The notes beneath the pieces were generated by a model that was not told the origin of the DNA, did no database searches, and saw only the letters and a list, made by a program, of their open reading frames with translations. A DNA stretch of 64,000 nt from Mycobacterium neglectum (lineage in GTDB: Bacteria > Actinomycetota > Actinomycetes > Mycobacteriales > Mycobacteriaceae): positions 124,001 to 188,000 of the forward strand of contig NZ_NVQE01000003.1 in assembly GCF_002591975.1 (NCBI RefSeq), written 5' to 3'. Below, one piece after another: positions 1 through 8,347 of this stretch; positions within the stretch are counted from its first letter, which is position 1; every line of letters begins with the position of its first letter. A program made the position numbers and the translations under genes.

Positions 1-697
1 TGTGGGTCTCGTAACCTTCCTTGCCCATCGAGACCGGGAAGGTCTTCTCCAGCTCACCGTTGCGATGGATCTGCATTTCATGGGTGTCGTTATCGATCGT
101 CGCGACCAACTGCTCGGGAACGGTGAAGCTGGACTTGGTGCCCGCGGCGTCGATGTAGACGACGGTGCCGGCCGGCCAGAAGTCCTGCGGACGCCAGCGC
201 AACTGGGAATCGGTCGTCCAGTAGAACCTGCCGGGCACGGGCGGTACGGACGTGATGTGCACGGCGTCCTGGGCCATCTGTCGATCGGCGATCGGCCGCT
301 GGAAGTTTATGTAGATCGGCTTGGCGGCGCCTGCGATCGAACCGTTGGTCGGATTGAACGACGGCGGTAGGAACGGTGGCTCACCGACAAACGGCGTCGG
401 GTTCTGCCCTTCCGGCGTCCCCGCGGGAATCGCCATCGGCTGAGGCTGCATCCCTGGGAACAACGGCGGCGGGGCTGGCGGCAGCGGCGCGCCCGGCGCA
501 GGCGGCGCAGGCGGCCCAGGCGGGAACGCGACAGGGGCTGCCGGCGGCGGCACGGCTGCTGCGGCCGGATCGACCGGCGCCGGCGGCGGCGGAACGCCGG
601 GTTGTGCCAGCGCGGACGGGGTGCTCAGCACCATTCCACCCACAAGTCCAGCCGCCATCACAGCGGTGAGCAAGCGCCTCCATATCGGCTGCCGCAT
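1..697 (-). CDS. L,D-transpeptidase (YkuD family), C-terminus outside window
   Basis: Partial gene: ATG at 697, open for 232 codons to the window edge. Residues 1-32 form a signal peptide ending in ALA. A Pro/Ala-rich linker follows to about residue 110, then a beta-rich Ig-like domain (from [18 protein letters not shown]), then the entry to a YkuD domain ([27 protein letters not shown]). The family makes 3-3 crosslinks in peptidoglycan outside the membrane. The catalytic Cys/His segment lies beyond the edge, so activity cannot be judged. Its position two genes from ilvD and next to ricR matches M. tuberculosis Rv0192. It sits 182 bases downstream of ricR on the same strand, probably with its own promoter. 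Confidence 0.85.
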   Translation of the reverse strand, partial: MRQPIWRRLLTAVMAAGLVGGMVLSTPSALAQPGVPPPPAPVDPAAAAVPPPAAPVAFPPGPPAPPAPGAPLPPAPPPLFPGMQPQPMAIPAGTPEGQNPTPFVGEPPFLPPSFNPTNGSIAGAAKPIYINFQRPIADRQMAQDAVHITSVPPVPGRFYWTTDSQLRWRPQDFWPAGTVVYIDAAGTKSSFTVPEQLVATIDNDTHEMQIHRNGELEKTFPVSMGKEGYETH

Positions 698-879
698 ACC
701 TGACCTCCCAGTCGCATTACTTCGTCCAGTGTGGCACAGCGCGGGGAGCGGTTTTCTTCATCAGCGTGTCGCCAAAACCCCGCCTGTCGCGCCGTCAATG
801 GCGCTGACCTGCTGTGTTTATCCGCCGGTCGCGGTCGAACGTTACGTTGGGTGGCGATTGCCGCAACCGCGCTTTGAGC

Positions 880-1194
880 TTAGGAGCGCACCAGCCGCGC
901 GATGGCGGCGGACGCCTCAGCCAGTTTGACATCGGCCTCGTCGCCGCCTTCGACGACGGCCTGGGTGACGCAGTGCCCGAGGTGCTCGTCGAGCAGGCCG
1001 AGCGCGACCGACTGCAGGGCGCTGTTGACGGCGCTGATCTGCGTGAGCACGTCGATGCAGTACTTGTCTTCGTCGATCATCTTCGCGATTCCGCGAACCT
1101 GGCCTTCGATCCTGCGTAGCCGCTTTGCATAGTTCTCCTTCTGCGGCGAATAGCCATGCACGGCCGAGTCACCCACGGTTATGTCGTCAGCCAT
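880..1194 (-). CDS. ricR: Copper-sensing repressor RicR (CsoR family)
   Basis: CsoR/RcnR-type all-helical repressor of 104 residues that releases DNA on binding Cu(I). The fingerprint is intact from the ATG at 1194: Cys46 (KYCID), His71 and Cys75 (EHLGHC), with the 25- and 4-residue spacing of the CsoR copper site. Conserved blocks include [15 protein letters not shown] and the C-terminal [14 protein letters not shown]. It closely resembles M. tuberculosis Rv0190 (RicR), also beside ilvD. A GTG at 1203 is possible, but the ATG has better spacing from a GGAGGGTGGGG tract. The start overlaps the end of the DUF305 gene by 8 bases, so the two are co-transcribed, presumably autoregulated through the operator at 1831-1847. 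Confidence 0.93.
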   Translation of the reverse strand: MADDITVGDSAVHGYSPQKENYAKRLRRIEGQVRGIAKMIDEDKYCIDVLTQISAVNSALQSVALGLLDEHLGHCVTQAVVEGGDEADVKLAEASAAIARLVRS

Positions 1195-1813
1195 TTCCCC
1201 CACCCTCCAGCATCTGATTCATCTGGGTTATCTCGGCCTGCTGCGCGTCGATCATCGTCTGCGCCATGCGCTTGATGTCCTCGTTCTGACCGTTGGCAAC
1301 TTCGGCCTTGGCCATCTCGATGGCTCCCTGGTGGTGGCTGATCATCGACTGCAACCACAGCTTGTCGAACTCGGCGCCTTGCAGCGACTGGAGTTTGGTC
1401 ATCGTGGCTTCGTCGACCATGCCTGCCATCGCGCTGTGGCCGCCCTCTCCGTGGGATGCGTTGTCCTCAGGGTTTTCATCCCACTGCACGAGGAACACCC
1501 TCAACGCCCTGATCTCGGGCTCCTGCTCGGCCGAGATCTTGGCGGCCAGCGCGATAAGTGCGGGGTCGGTGGAACGGGTCGGCGCCATGGCCGCCAGTTC
1601 GATCGCCTGCTCGTGGTGCGGAATCATGTTGGTCGCGAACGCGTGGTCGTCCGCGTTGAAGCCGGCGGGCTGCGCCGTGCTGACGGATTCGTCCGTCGCA
1701 TGCGCCTCGGTGTGCTCATCGGACCCCGAACACGAGGTGAGCAGCAGCGCGGCGAACAGGGCTATGAACAGGGCGGCGATACGAGTGATGCGAGACGACA
1801 TCCGAGACGACAT
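1187..1813 (-). CDS. DUF305 lipoprotein, copper-operon member
   Basis: Predicted exported lipoprotein of 208 residues. The N-terminus [11 protein letters not shown] is followed by a hydrophobic stretch and a lipobox (LLTSC, Cys28). The DUF305 ferritin-like helical fold is shown by two related blocks, [12 protein letters not shown] near residue 65 and [12 protein letters not shown] near residue 165, each with Met and paired His typical of metal sites. It lies first in an operon with ricR, directly behind a RicR-type palindrome, so a role in copper binding outside the membrane is inferred. ATG 1813 was chosen for its GAGGG ribosome site and because the palindrome lies just upstream; ATG at 1801 is an alternative. 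Confidence 0.82.
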   Translation of the reverse strand: MSSRMSSRITRIAALFIALFAALLLTSCSGSDEHTEAHATDESVSTAQPAGFNADDHAFATNMIPHHEQAIELAAMAPTRSTDPALIALAAKISAEQEPEIRALRVFLVQWDENPEDNASHGEGGHSAMAGMVDEATMTKLQSLQGAEFDKLWLQSMISHHQGAIEMAKAEVANGQNEDIKRMAQTMIDAQQAEITQMNQMLEGGGNG

Positions 1814-1830
1814 GGCCCTCACACTACCGC

Positions 1831-1847
1831 ATACCCCGGCGGGGTAT
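1831..1847. promoter_or_regulatory. RicR/CsoR-type copper operator
   Basis: Perfect palindrome ATACCCCGGCGGGGTAT. Its core TACCC-N5-GGGTA fits the published RicR box of M. tuberculosis. It sits 18 bases upstream of the DUF305-ricR start, just downstream of a TATATA -10-like hexamer read on the minus strand (1845-1850), and 45 bases upstream of the divergent ilvD start. Binding could therefore affect both directions. Confidence 0.85.
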
Positions 1848-1891
1848 ATAAAGGAGTTTGTCCACAGAAACGCCAGAGGCATACTTCTCTC

Positions 1892-3598
1892 ATGCCCTCA
1901 CAGTCCACAACTCCCGACATAAAGCCGCGTAGCCGCGACGTCACCGACGGCCTCGAGAAGACCGCCGCTCGCGGCATGCTGCGCGCGGTCGGCATGGGTG
2001 ACGACGACTGGGCCAAGCCCCAGATCGGAGTCGGCTCGTCGTGGAACGAGATCACCCCGTGCAACATGTCGCTGCAGCGGCTCGCGCAGTCGGTCAAGAC
2101 CGGCGTGCACTCTGCCGGCGGCTACCCGCTGGAATTCGGCACCATCTCGGTGTCCGACGGGATCTCGATGGGCCACGAGGGCATGCACTTCTCGCTGGTG
2201 TCCCGCGAGGTCATCGCCGACAGCGTCGAGACGGTCATGCAAGCCGAGCGCCTCGACGGATCGGTGCTGCTCGCCGGTTGCGACAAATCGATCCCCGGCA
2301 TGCTGATGGCCGCCGCACGACTGAACCTCGCGAGCGTCTTCCTCTACAACGGCTCGATCATGCCGGGACTCGCGAAGCTCACCGACGGCAGCGAGAAGGA
2401 GGTCACGATCATCGACGCCTTCGAAGCCGTCGGCGCCTGCTCCCGCGGACTGATGTCGCGCGAGGACGTCGACATCATCGAACGCGCGATCTGTCCCGGC
2501 GAGGGTGCTTGCGGCGGGATGTACACCGCCAACACCATGGCGTCGGCCGCCGAGGCAATGGGGATGTCACTGCCGGGCAGCGCTTCGCCGGCGGCCATCG
2601 ACACGCGACGCGACGAGTACGCACGCCGGTCCGGGGAGGCCGTCGTCGAGATGCTGCGGCGCGGCATCACCACGAGCGACATCCTCACCAAGGAGGCGTT
2701 CGAGAACGCCATCGCCGTCGTGATGGCGTTCGGCGGTTCCACCAACGCGGTGCTTCACCTGCTTGCCATCGCGTGGGAAGCGAACGTCAAGCTGTCGCTC
2801 GCGGACTTCACCCGGGTCGGCCAGAAGGTGCCGCATCTCGCCGACGTCAAGCCGTTCGGCCGTCACGTCATGAAGCACGTCGACGAGATCGGCGGCGTCC
2901 CCGTTGTCATGAAGGCACTGCTGGATGCCGGCCTGCTGCACGGCGACTGCCTCACCGTGACGGGCCAGACGATGGCCGAGAACCTCGCCCACATCGAGCC
3001 TCCGGACCCCGACGGCAAGGTGCTGCGGGCGATGAACAATCCGATCCATCCAACCGGCGGTATCACGATCCTGCACGGATCGCTGGCGCCCGAAGGCGCC
3101 GTCGTGAAGTCGGCGGGCTTCGACTCCGATGTGTTCGAGGGCACCGCAAGGGTTTTCGAACGTGAGCGAGCCGCGCTCGATGCGCTCGAGGACGGGACGA
3201 TCACCAACGGCGACGTAGTGGTGATCCGCTACGAGGGGCCCAAGGGCGGACCCGGCATGCGCGAGATGCTGGCCATCACCGGTGCCATCAAGGGTGCGGG
3301 TCTCGGCAAGGACGTGCTGTTGATGACCGACGGCCGGTTCTCCGGCGGCACCACGGGGTTGTGCGTGGGACACGTCGCGCCCGAGGCGGTCGACGGCGGC
3401 CCCATCGCGTTCCTGCGTGACGGTGACAAGATCCGCCTCGACGTCGGCAAGGGCACTCTGGACGTGTTGGTTGATCCTGCCGAATTCGATTCGCGCAAAA
3501 AGGGTTTCGAGCCGTTACCGCCGGTCTACACCACCGGCGTGCTGGCCAAGTACACCAAGCTCGTCGGCTCAGCCGCCAGCGGCGCAGTCTGCAGCTGA
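1892..3598 (+). CDS. ilvD: Dihydroxy-acid dehydratase
   Basis: Converts 2,3-dihydroxy-3-methyl acids to 2-keto acids in valine, leucine and isoleucine synthesis. The 568 residues carry both family signatures: [10 protein letters not shown] (Cys130) and [11 protein letters not shown] near the C-terminus. Cys57 (TPCNMS), Cys130 and Cys207 (GEGACGG) are the expected iron-sulfur ligands, the three-Cys pattern of [2Fe-2S] enzymes. ATG 1892 begins [18 protein letters not shown]; the frame is open much farther upstream, but that stretch lies antisense to the DUF305 gene. The gene is divergent from DUF305-ricR with the copper operator between, as discussed in the findings. It is convergent with the transporter gene that ends 3 bases beyond. 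Confidence 0.97.
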   Translation: MPSQSTTPDIKPRSRDVTDGLEKTAARGMLRAVGMGDDDWAKPQIGVGSSWNEITPCNMSLQRLAQSVKTGVHSAGGYPLEFGTISVSDGISMGHEGMHFSLVSREVIADSVETVMQAERLDGSVLLAGCDKSIPGMLMAAARLNLASVFLYNGSIMPGLAKLTDGSEKEVTIIDAFEAVGACSRGLMSREDVDIIERAICPGEGACGGMYTANTMASAAEAMGMSLPGSASPAAIDTRRDEYARRSGEAVVEMLRRGITTSDILTKEAFENAIAVVMAFGGSTNAVLHLLAIAWEANVKLSLADFTRVGQKVPHLADVKPFGRHVMKHVDEIGGVPVVMKALLDAGLLHGDCLTVTGQTMAENLAHIEPPDPDGKVLRAMNNPIHPTGGITILHGSLAPEGAVVKSAGFDSDVFEGTARVFERERAALDALEDGTITNGDVVVIRYEGPKGGPGMREMLAITGAIKGAGLGKDVLLMTDGRFSGGTTGLCVGHVAPEAVDGGPIAFLRDGDKIRLDVGKGTLDVLVDPAEFDSRKKGFEPLPPVYTTGVLAKYTKLVGSAASGAVCS

Positions 3599-3601
3599 CC
3601 T

Positions 3602-4957
3602 TTACGCCGGTGCGGCCTGCACACTTTGGGAATCGGCGTCACCGCGGATCACGGCATCGACCTCGGCGCGTTGCGTCGGTCCCCAGGTCTCCTTGGTGGC
3701 GAGCACACCAGCAAGGCCGACGATGCCGACCGCGACGTAGAACAGGGCAGGCCCGATCCAGCCCCAGGAGTTCGCGAGCAGCACGGCGAGGAACGGAGCG
3801 AAGCCGGCGATCGAGGCCGCGACCTGGTAGCCGATCGAGGCACCCGAGGTCCGTGTGCTCGTGTTGAAAAGCTCGGCGAACCAAGCACCTTGGGTACCGG
3901 TGAGCACTGCGTGGATGACGCCGATGCCGATGATGAACAGCAGGATGATCAGGAAGGGCTCGCCGGTGTTGGCCATGAGATACATCGGAATACCGAACGC
4001 GATCGCCAGGATGCAGCCAACCAGGTAGACCTTTCGCCGTCCAACCCGGTCAGTGAGTGCACCTGCGCCAAGCGTCGTGCCCACGGCGATCACGCTGGCG
4101 ATGACGACACCCGCGAGCGCGATGTTGCGATCAGCCTCGTTTCGCTTCGTGATGTAGGACAGCAGGTACGTGGCGGTCAGGTAGTACGCGCACGACTCGA
4201 CGACACGCAGTGCGATGACACGCAGGATGTTGCGCCAGTCTTCGCGGATCACGGTGAGGAACGGATTGCGTACCACCTTGCCCGAAGCCTTGACCGCCTC
4301 GAATTCCGGTGACTCATTGAGCCGCAGCCGCACGAAGAGACCGACCCCGATCAGAATTGCACTGGCCAGGAACGGGATACGCCACGCCCAGTCGCCGTCG
4401 AGTGACGCGGCCGAGAGGAACGCGATGTTGGCGAGTGCGATGCCCAGCGGGTTGCCGGCCTGCGGAATGGCCGCGAACCGTCCTCGGTGCCGCCATGGCG
4501 CGTGTTCGAAGGCCATCAGTACGGCACCGCCCCACTCCGCACCGAAAGCAAGACCCTGAATGACACGGATGGTGACGAGCAGTGCCGGAGCCAGGACACC
4601 CACCTGCGCGTACGTGGGAAGTAGACCGATCGCGAAAGTCGCGATACCCATGATGAGCAATGCGCCGACGAGTACCGGTTTGCGACCGAACCGGTCGGCG
4701 AGGTAGCCACCGACGCTGCCACCGATCGGCCGCATCAGGAAGCCGACACCGAGGGTGGCGAACGAAAGGAGGGTGCCGACAACAGGATCGGACTCCGGGA
4801 AGAAGACATCACCGAAGTAGAGCGCGGATGCCGTGCCGTAGGCGACGAAGTCGTAATTCTCGACGCAGGTGCCCGCCGCCGAGCCGATCGCGGTCTTGAT
4901 CTTGTTGGGCGACCCATGCTCGGCTTGCCGCCGACGGTCGTCGATGGTGGTGCTCAT
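3602..4957 (-). CDS. MHS-family MFS metabolite:proton symporter
   Basis: A 451-residue inner-membrane transporter with about 12 hydrophobic segments. Family marks are GFLMRPIGGSVGGYLADRFGRK in the loop between helices 2 and 3 (positions around 85-105), GLAFGAEWGGA and ALTDRVGRRK. These place it in the metabolite:H+ symporter group of the MFS (ProP, ShiA, KgtP relatives). The start overlaps the stop of the isomerase gene as ATGA, so it is the last gene of a lacI-ribokinase-isomerase-transporter operon and probably imports that pathway's sugar or sugar acid. The substrate cannot be read from sequence. An upstream in-frame extension is rejected because it runs through the isomerase gene. Confidence 0.9.
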   Translation of the reverse strand: MSTTIDDRRRQAEHGSPNKIKTAIGSAAGTCVENYDFVAYGTASALYFGDVFFPESDPVVGTLLSFATLGVGFLMRPIGGSVGGYLADRFGRKPVLVGALLIMGIATFAIGLLPTYAQVGVLAPALLVTIRVIQGLAFGAEWGGAVLMAFEHAPWRHRGRFAAIPQAGNPLGIALANIAFLSAASLDGDWAWRIPFLASAILIGVGLFVRLRLNESPEFEAVKASGKVVRNPFLTVIREDWRNILRVIALRVVESCAYYLTATYLLSYITKRNEADRNIALAGVVIASVIAVGTTLGAGALTDRVGRRKVYLVGCILAIAFGIPMYLMANTGEPFLIILLFIIGIGVIHAVLTGTQGAWFAELFNTSTRTSGASIGYQVAASIAGFAPFLAVLLANSWGWIGPALFYVAVGIVGLAGVLATKETWGPTQRAEVDAVIRGDADSQSVQAAPA

Positions 4958-5397
4958 TGCGTTATCTCCTTTGATAATTCGCTGGCCGAGTTGCGCTCGA
5001 GCGCGTGGAGTTTTTGCACGCGGCGGACGGTGTCGTCGTCGTTGTCGAAGCGGGCGTTGACGAACGTCTCGACGACCTCCGCCGCGATGGCCCTGCCGAT
5101 CACCCAAGCGCCGATGGCGATCGCGTTCGCATCGTCGTGTTCGACGCTCTGATGCGCGGAGTACACATCGTGCGCCGCCATCACGGCGCCCTGGCCGGTT
5201 CCGCATACGAGTACTGCGCGATCAGCCCCACCCCTGCGCACGAGATCACAGGTCGTGAAGGTGATATCGGGAAAGTCGACCGGCTCCTCGCTCGGCGCTC
5301 CGCAGTCGATCACCTCGTGACCAAGGCCCTCGAGCACCGAACGGACATGTGCCTTGAGCGGGAACCCGGCGTGGTCGTTACCCAGCGCGATTTTCAT
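4954..5397 (-). CDS. RpiB/LacAB-family sugar-phosphate isomerase
   Basis: A 147-residue protein of the RpiB/LacA/LacB fold that interconverts aldose and ketose phosphates. N-terminal GNDHAGF is the substrate-binding motif, and CGTGQGAVMAAHDV carries the catalytic Cys65, equivalent to the RpiB active-site cysteine. It differs from housekeeping RpiB (CGSGNGV) and belongs to an accessory operon, so its substrate may be a pentose, tetrose or hexose phosphate. It overlaps the transporter start by 4 bases, and its own start lies 4 bases inside the ribokinase end. Confidence 0.88.
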   Translation of the reverse strand: MKIALGNDHAGFPLKAHVRSVLEGLGHEVIDCGAPSEEPVDFPDITFTTCDLVRRGGADRAVLVCGTGQGAVMAAHDVYSAHQSVEHDDANAIAIGAWVIGRAIAAEVVETFVNARFDNDDDTVRRVQKLHALERNSASELSKEITQ

Positions 5398-6317
5398 GGT
5401 TTGCCCTCCACCTCGTGGCGATATGGAATCGAGTCGATGGCACCCGACCGCGTGACGGCGATCGCTGACGCCGCCACCGCTGTCTGGACCGCAGCGATGG
5501 TGCTGTGCTCGGCGGCCGACAGCTCCGCGGCGAAGTAGCCGATGAAGGTGTCTCCCGCGGCGGTCGTGTCCACCGCGTCAACCGCAGCTGCGGCGATGTG
5601 CTCAACGGCGCCGTCGTGCGTCACGAAGGCACCCGCGTCTCCAGCGGTGCAGACCACCGTGGCACCCGATGCTGCGGCGAGCACGGCCATGTCATCGCCG
5701 CCTTCGGCGTCGTTGGTGCTGTCCCGCAACAGATCTGCGATTTCGGCAAGCTCGTGCTGATTGACAACGAGGATGTCGACGTCATCGAACAGACCCTGGA
5801 TGGAGCGCGGAACCGGAGCGGCGTTCATGATCACTGTGCATGCGGCGCTTGTGGCCCTGCGGGCAGCATGACGCACCAGCGGTTCCGGGGTTTCGAGCTG
5901 CAGCAGCAACAGGTCTCCGCAGGTGGCCGCCTGCAATCCGGCGTCGATGTCGCCATCGGCCAGTGAGCTGTTCGCGCCGGGGGATACGACGATGGTGTTC
6001 TCACCGTTGATGTCGACGGTGATCAGTGCGCGGCCGGTGGGCGTGTCCGCGTGCACGCGTACGTGGCGTGCGTCGACCGCCTCTTCGGCGACGGTGCGCC
6101 GAACGAGGTCACCATCGCGGTCGGCTCCCGTCGCACCGATGAGCACAGCGTTGGCTCCCGCACGAGCCGCTGCGACCGCCTGATTGGCGCCCTTGCCACC
6201 CGCGGCCACGATGACGTCCGAGCCAAGCACTGTTTCGCCGGGCTTGGGGATTCCCCGCACCCGCACCCGGTGGTCGGCATTGAGGCTGCCGACGACGAAT
6301 ACCCGTTTCTCAGCCAT
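5394..6317 (-). CDS. Ribokinase-like PfkB carbohydrate kinase
   Basis: A 307-residue kinase that phosphorylates a sugar using ATP. PfkB signature 1 is GGKGANQAVAAARAGA near residue 40; signature 2 is DTTAAGDTFIGYF near residue 245, with the catalytic Asp in AAGD as in E. coli RbsK. The N-terminal VVGSLNADHRVRV matches the ribokinase substrate lid region. ATG 6317 (MAEKRVFVVGSLN) is preferred over the frame opening at 6368 because it overlaps the lacI stop by only 8 bases. With the RpiB-like isomerase this suggests ribose or a related sugar, but no ABC ribose importer is present and the substrate remains open. Confidence 0.9.
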   Translation of the reverse strand: MAEKRVFVVGSLNADHRVRVRGIPKPGETVLGSDVIVAAGGKGANQAVAAARAGANAVLIGATGADRDGDLVRRTVAEEAVDARHVRVHADTPTGRALITVDINGENTIVVSPGANSSLADGDIDAGLQAATCGDLLLLQLETPEPLVRHAARRATSAACTVIMNAAPVPRSIQGLFDDVDILVVNQHELAEIADLLRDSTNDAEGGDDMAVLAAASGATVVCTAGDAGAFVTHDGAVEHIAAAAVDAVDTTAAGDTFIGYFAAELSAAEHSTIAAVQTAVAASAIAVTRSGAIDSIPYRHEVEGKP

Positions 6318-7302
6318 GGCGATCGATGAATCGTGTTGTGAGGACGATGGATTCGGGCTCTTCGCCATTGATTACCCGCATGAGCAGTTCGACGGCACAC
6401 CGCCCGACCGCGTCGGTGTCCTGTGCGATCACCGAGATGGGCGGGTCGTAGTGCGCGAGCCATTCGATGTCGTCGAATGCGACGACCTCGATGTCGGAGC
6501 CGATGCGCAAGCCGCGACTTCGGATGGCGGCCAGTGCGCCCAGCGCCATCAGGTTGTCCGCCGCGATCAACGCGGTGGGCCGGGTAGGCGCGGCGAGTAG
6601 TTGTTCGGCCGCGCGGATGCCGCTCTCCTCCTGGAAGTCGCCGAAGGTGATCAGCGCGTCGTCCACAACGAGCCCGTGGGCCGGCAGCGTCTCGACGAAG
6701 GCGTCGTAGCGCTGCCGTCCCGTCGAGATGGCCTGTGGTCCGCCGATGAAGCCGATGCGGTGGTGGCCTCTGGCGGCCAGGTGCGCTACGGCCTCGGTCA
6801 TGCCGGAACGACTGTCGGTGGTCACGCTGGGCACGTCGAAGCCGTCGACCGTGCGGTCGACGAACACCACCGGCAGCCCGCTGTCGACGAGCGCCTGCAG
6901 GCTGCCCGAACCGCGACCTTGCGGTGCGAGGACGACGCCGTCGACGCGCTGATTGAGGAACGTCTCGATGTAGCGGTCCTGCTGGTCGACGTTCTCGTTC
7001 GCGTTGCCGAGCAGCGTCACGTAGTCGGCGCCCAGCGCCGCCTGTTCGGCCGCGTGGGCGACATCGGCGAAGAACGGGTTTCGGACGTCGGAGACCAGCA
7101 GCCCGATGGCATTGGTGCGGGTCAGCCGCAGCGAGCGCGCCTGCAGATTGGGGCGATATCCGAGCGCGACCACCGCATCGCTCACCCGGGTGCGGGCTTC
7201 GGGCGAGGTGGCGGGGTTGCCGGAAAGTACTCGCGAGGCCGTGCCCAGCGAAACACCGGCGTGCGCTGCGACCTCGCGGATCGTGACACCCTTACCAGCC
7301 AA
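6310..7302 (-). CDS. LacI-family transcriptional repressor
   Basis: A 330-residue regulator. The N-terminal helix-turn-helix is VTIREVAAHAGVSLGTASRV, followed by the hinge LGYRPNLQARSLR and a periplasmic-binding-protein-like effector domain (residues 65-330). It heads the operon with ribokinase, isomerase and transporter, and the ribokinase start lies inside its 3' end. Two tandem operators 18 bases upstream of its start indicate autoregulation and sugar-induced expression of the whole operon. Confidence 0.93.
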   Translation of the reverse strand: MAGKGVTIREVAAHAGVSLGTASRVLSGNPATSPEARTRVSDAVVALGYRPNLQARSLRLTRTNAIGLLVSDVRNPFFADVAHAAEQAALGADYVTLLGNANENVDQQDRYIETFLNQRVDGVVLAPQGRGSGSLQALVDSGLPVVFVDRTVDGFDVPSVTTDSRSGMTEAVAHLAARGHHRIGFIGGPQAISTGRQRYDAFVETLPAHGLVVDDALITFGDFQEESGIRAAEQLLAAPTRPTALIAADNLMALGALAAIRSRGLRIGSDIEVVAFDDIEWLAHYDPPISVIAQDTDAVGRCAVELLMRVINGEEPESIVLTTRFIDRHG

Positions 7303-7319
7303 CTCGCCGATTCCTCTCG

Positions 7320-7347
7320 TGGGAACGTTTCCATGGGAACGTTTCCA
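7320..7347. promoter_or_regulatory. Two tandem LacI operators
   Basis: The 14-base unit TGGGAACGTTTCCA occurs twice head to tail with no spacer. Each unit is a near-perfect palindrome centred on CG, as LacI/GalR operators are. The pair lies 18 bases before the lacI start, so both sites fall on one DNA face about 1.3 turns apart. The target is inferred to be the adjacent LacI protein. Confidence 0.85.
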
Positions 7348-7376
7348 CGTAACCTAGGTCACATCGGTCGCCGCCG

Positions 7377-7757
7377 TCAACCCCGCGGTCTGGTGACCAT
7401 CCGGTCGATCCGCCGCAGCGCCAACGCACAGACCGACAGGTAGGCGGGCGCCCACCACGGGACTCCGAACGCCAGCCTTGTTCCGTCGTCGACGGCGTGT
7501 ACCTCATGCCGCGTGGCGGCGATGCCCGCGACGTCCCACGCCCAACAACGGCGATCGGCGAATTCGGTAATGGTGAACGGCAACGCGACGCCGAACGGCG
7601 TCCACACCTTGCCCTGCGACCCCAACTTCATCGGGCCGGTCCCCGACAACTCGGCGCGTTGAATCGACGGCCCCCATTGCGGCCACGCATCGAGGTCGAC
7701 CAGAATGTTCCACACCGCCTCTGGCGGTGCCGCGATGTGCCGTTCGACCGTTGGCAT
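7377..7757 (-). CDS. SRPBCC (START-like) family protein
   Basis: A 126-residue protein of the SRPBCC/polyketide-cyclase-like fold, whose members bind hydrophobic ligands in a helix-grip cavity. The N-terminal PTVERHIAAPPEAVWNILVDLDAWPQW is the classic start of the family. ATG 7757 was chosen because it begins exactly at this motif; ATG 7781 is possible, and farther extension would enter the neighbouring gene. Ligand unknown. It follows the secreted-protein gene on the same strand with a 52-base gap. Confidence 0.75.
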   Translation of the reverse strand: MPTVERHIAAPPEAVWNILVDLDAWPQWGPSIQRAELSGTGPMKLGSQGKVWTPFGVALPFTITEFADRRCWAWDVAGIAATRHEVHAVDDGTRLAFGVPWWAPAYLSVCALALRRIDRMVTRPRG

Positions 7758-7809
7758 GCGGTGCCGGAGGCCAACGTTCATTGGCAGTCTGTGCCCCGAT
7801 GGCCGAGTG

Positions 7810-8322
7810 CTAAACGGGTGAAACCGATATCGGCAGCCAGTGGACGCCTGCGCCCTCACCCGGACATCCGGCGCCCTCAACCGTGATGGTCCGCTCACCG
7901 AAGAAGCTGCCGTCCGGCATTGGGATCAGGTAGTCCGAGCGTACGGATTTCACCGCGCTGTCGGGATTCATGCGCTCGCACAAGTACGGATAATCACCGC
8001 TCGTCTCCCAGCGGCCGTTGTTCCATCGGTATTCGAAAACCCCGGGTGCGCCTGGGTTGCGGGCAAGGTCATCGGAATTGTCCATACTCACCACACAACC
8101 GTTGACGTCACAGTTGGCGGTGTATTCGACAAGAAATGTCTTGGCTTCCATCGGTGTCGGGGCGCCGTTGAACGTCTGCTTCGCAAAGTCGACGAACACG
8201 TTGTAGTACCCGTACAGCAGCGGAGGTGTGCCTCGGTCGGCGATCGCGACCGGCGGCGCCACCAGGGCCCCTGAGCCTGCCAGGAGTGCGATGGCCAGCG
8301 TCTTCGGCAGTATCTTGGGCAC
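7810..8322 (-). CDS. Secreted protein of unknown function
   Basis: Unrecognised 170-residue exported protein. GTG 8322 begins an N-terminal signal peptide (PKILPKTLAIALLAGSGALV, then APPVAIA). The mature part has five cysteines (two in ANCDVNGC, then YLCER and GAGCPG), suggesting disulfides, and ends HWLPISVSPV. It resembles small mycobacterial secreted proteins of similar length, but no function is known. An ATG at 8370 would put 16 charged residues before the signal and overlap the neighbouring gene by 23 bases, so GTG 8322 is preferred. Confidence 0.65.
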   Translation of the reverse strand: MPKILPKTLAIALLAGSGALVAPPVAIADRGTPPLLYGYYNVFVDFAKQTFNGAPTPMEAKTFLVEYTANCDVNGCVVSMDNSDDLARNPGAPGVFEYRWNNGRWETSGDYPYLCERMNPDSAVKSVRSDYLIPMPDGSFFGERTITVEGAGCPGEGAGVHWLPISVSPV

Positions 8323-8347
8323 GGCATCAGTTAACACGCCGTGGGCC

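Noticed and set aside
1181..1891. In-frame extension upstream of ilvD giving an 805-residue protein
   Set aside because: The added part is antisense to the DUF305 gene; the conserved IlvD sequence begins at 1892.
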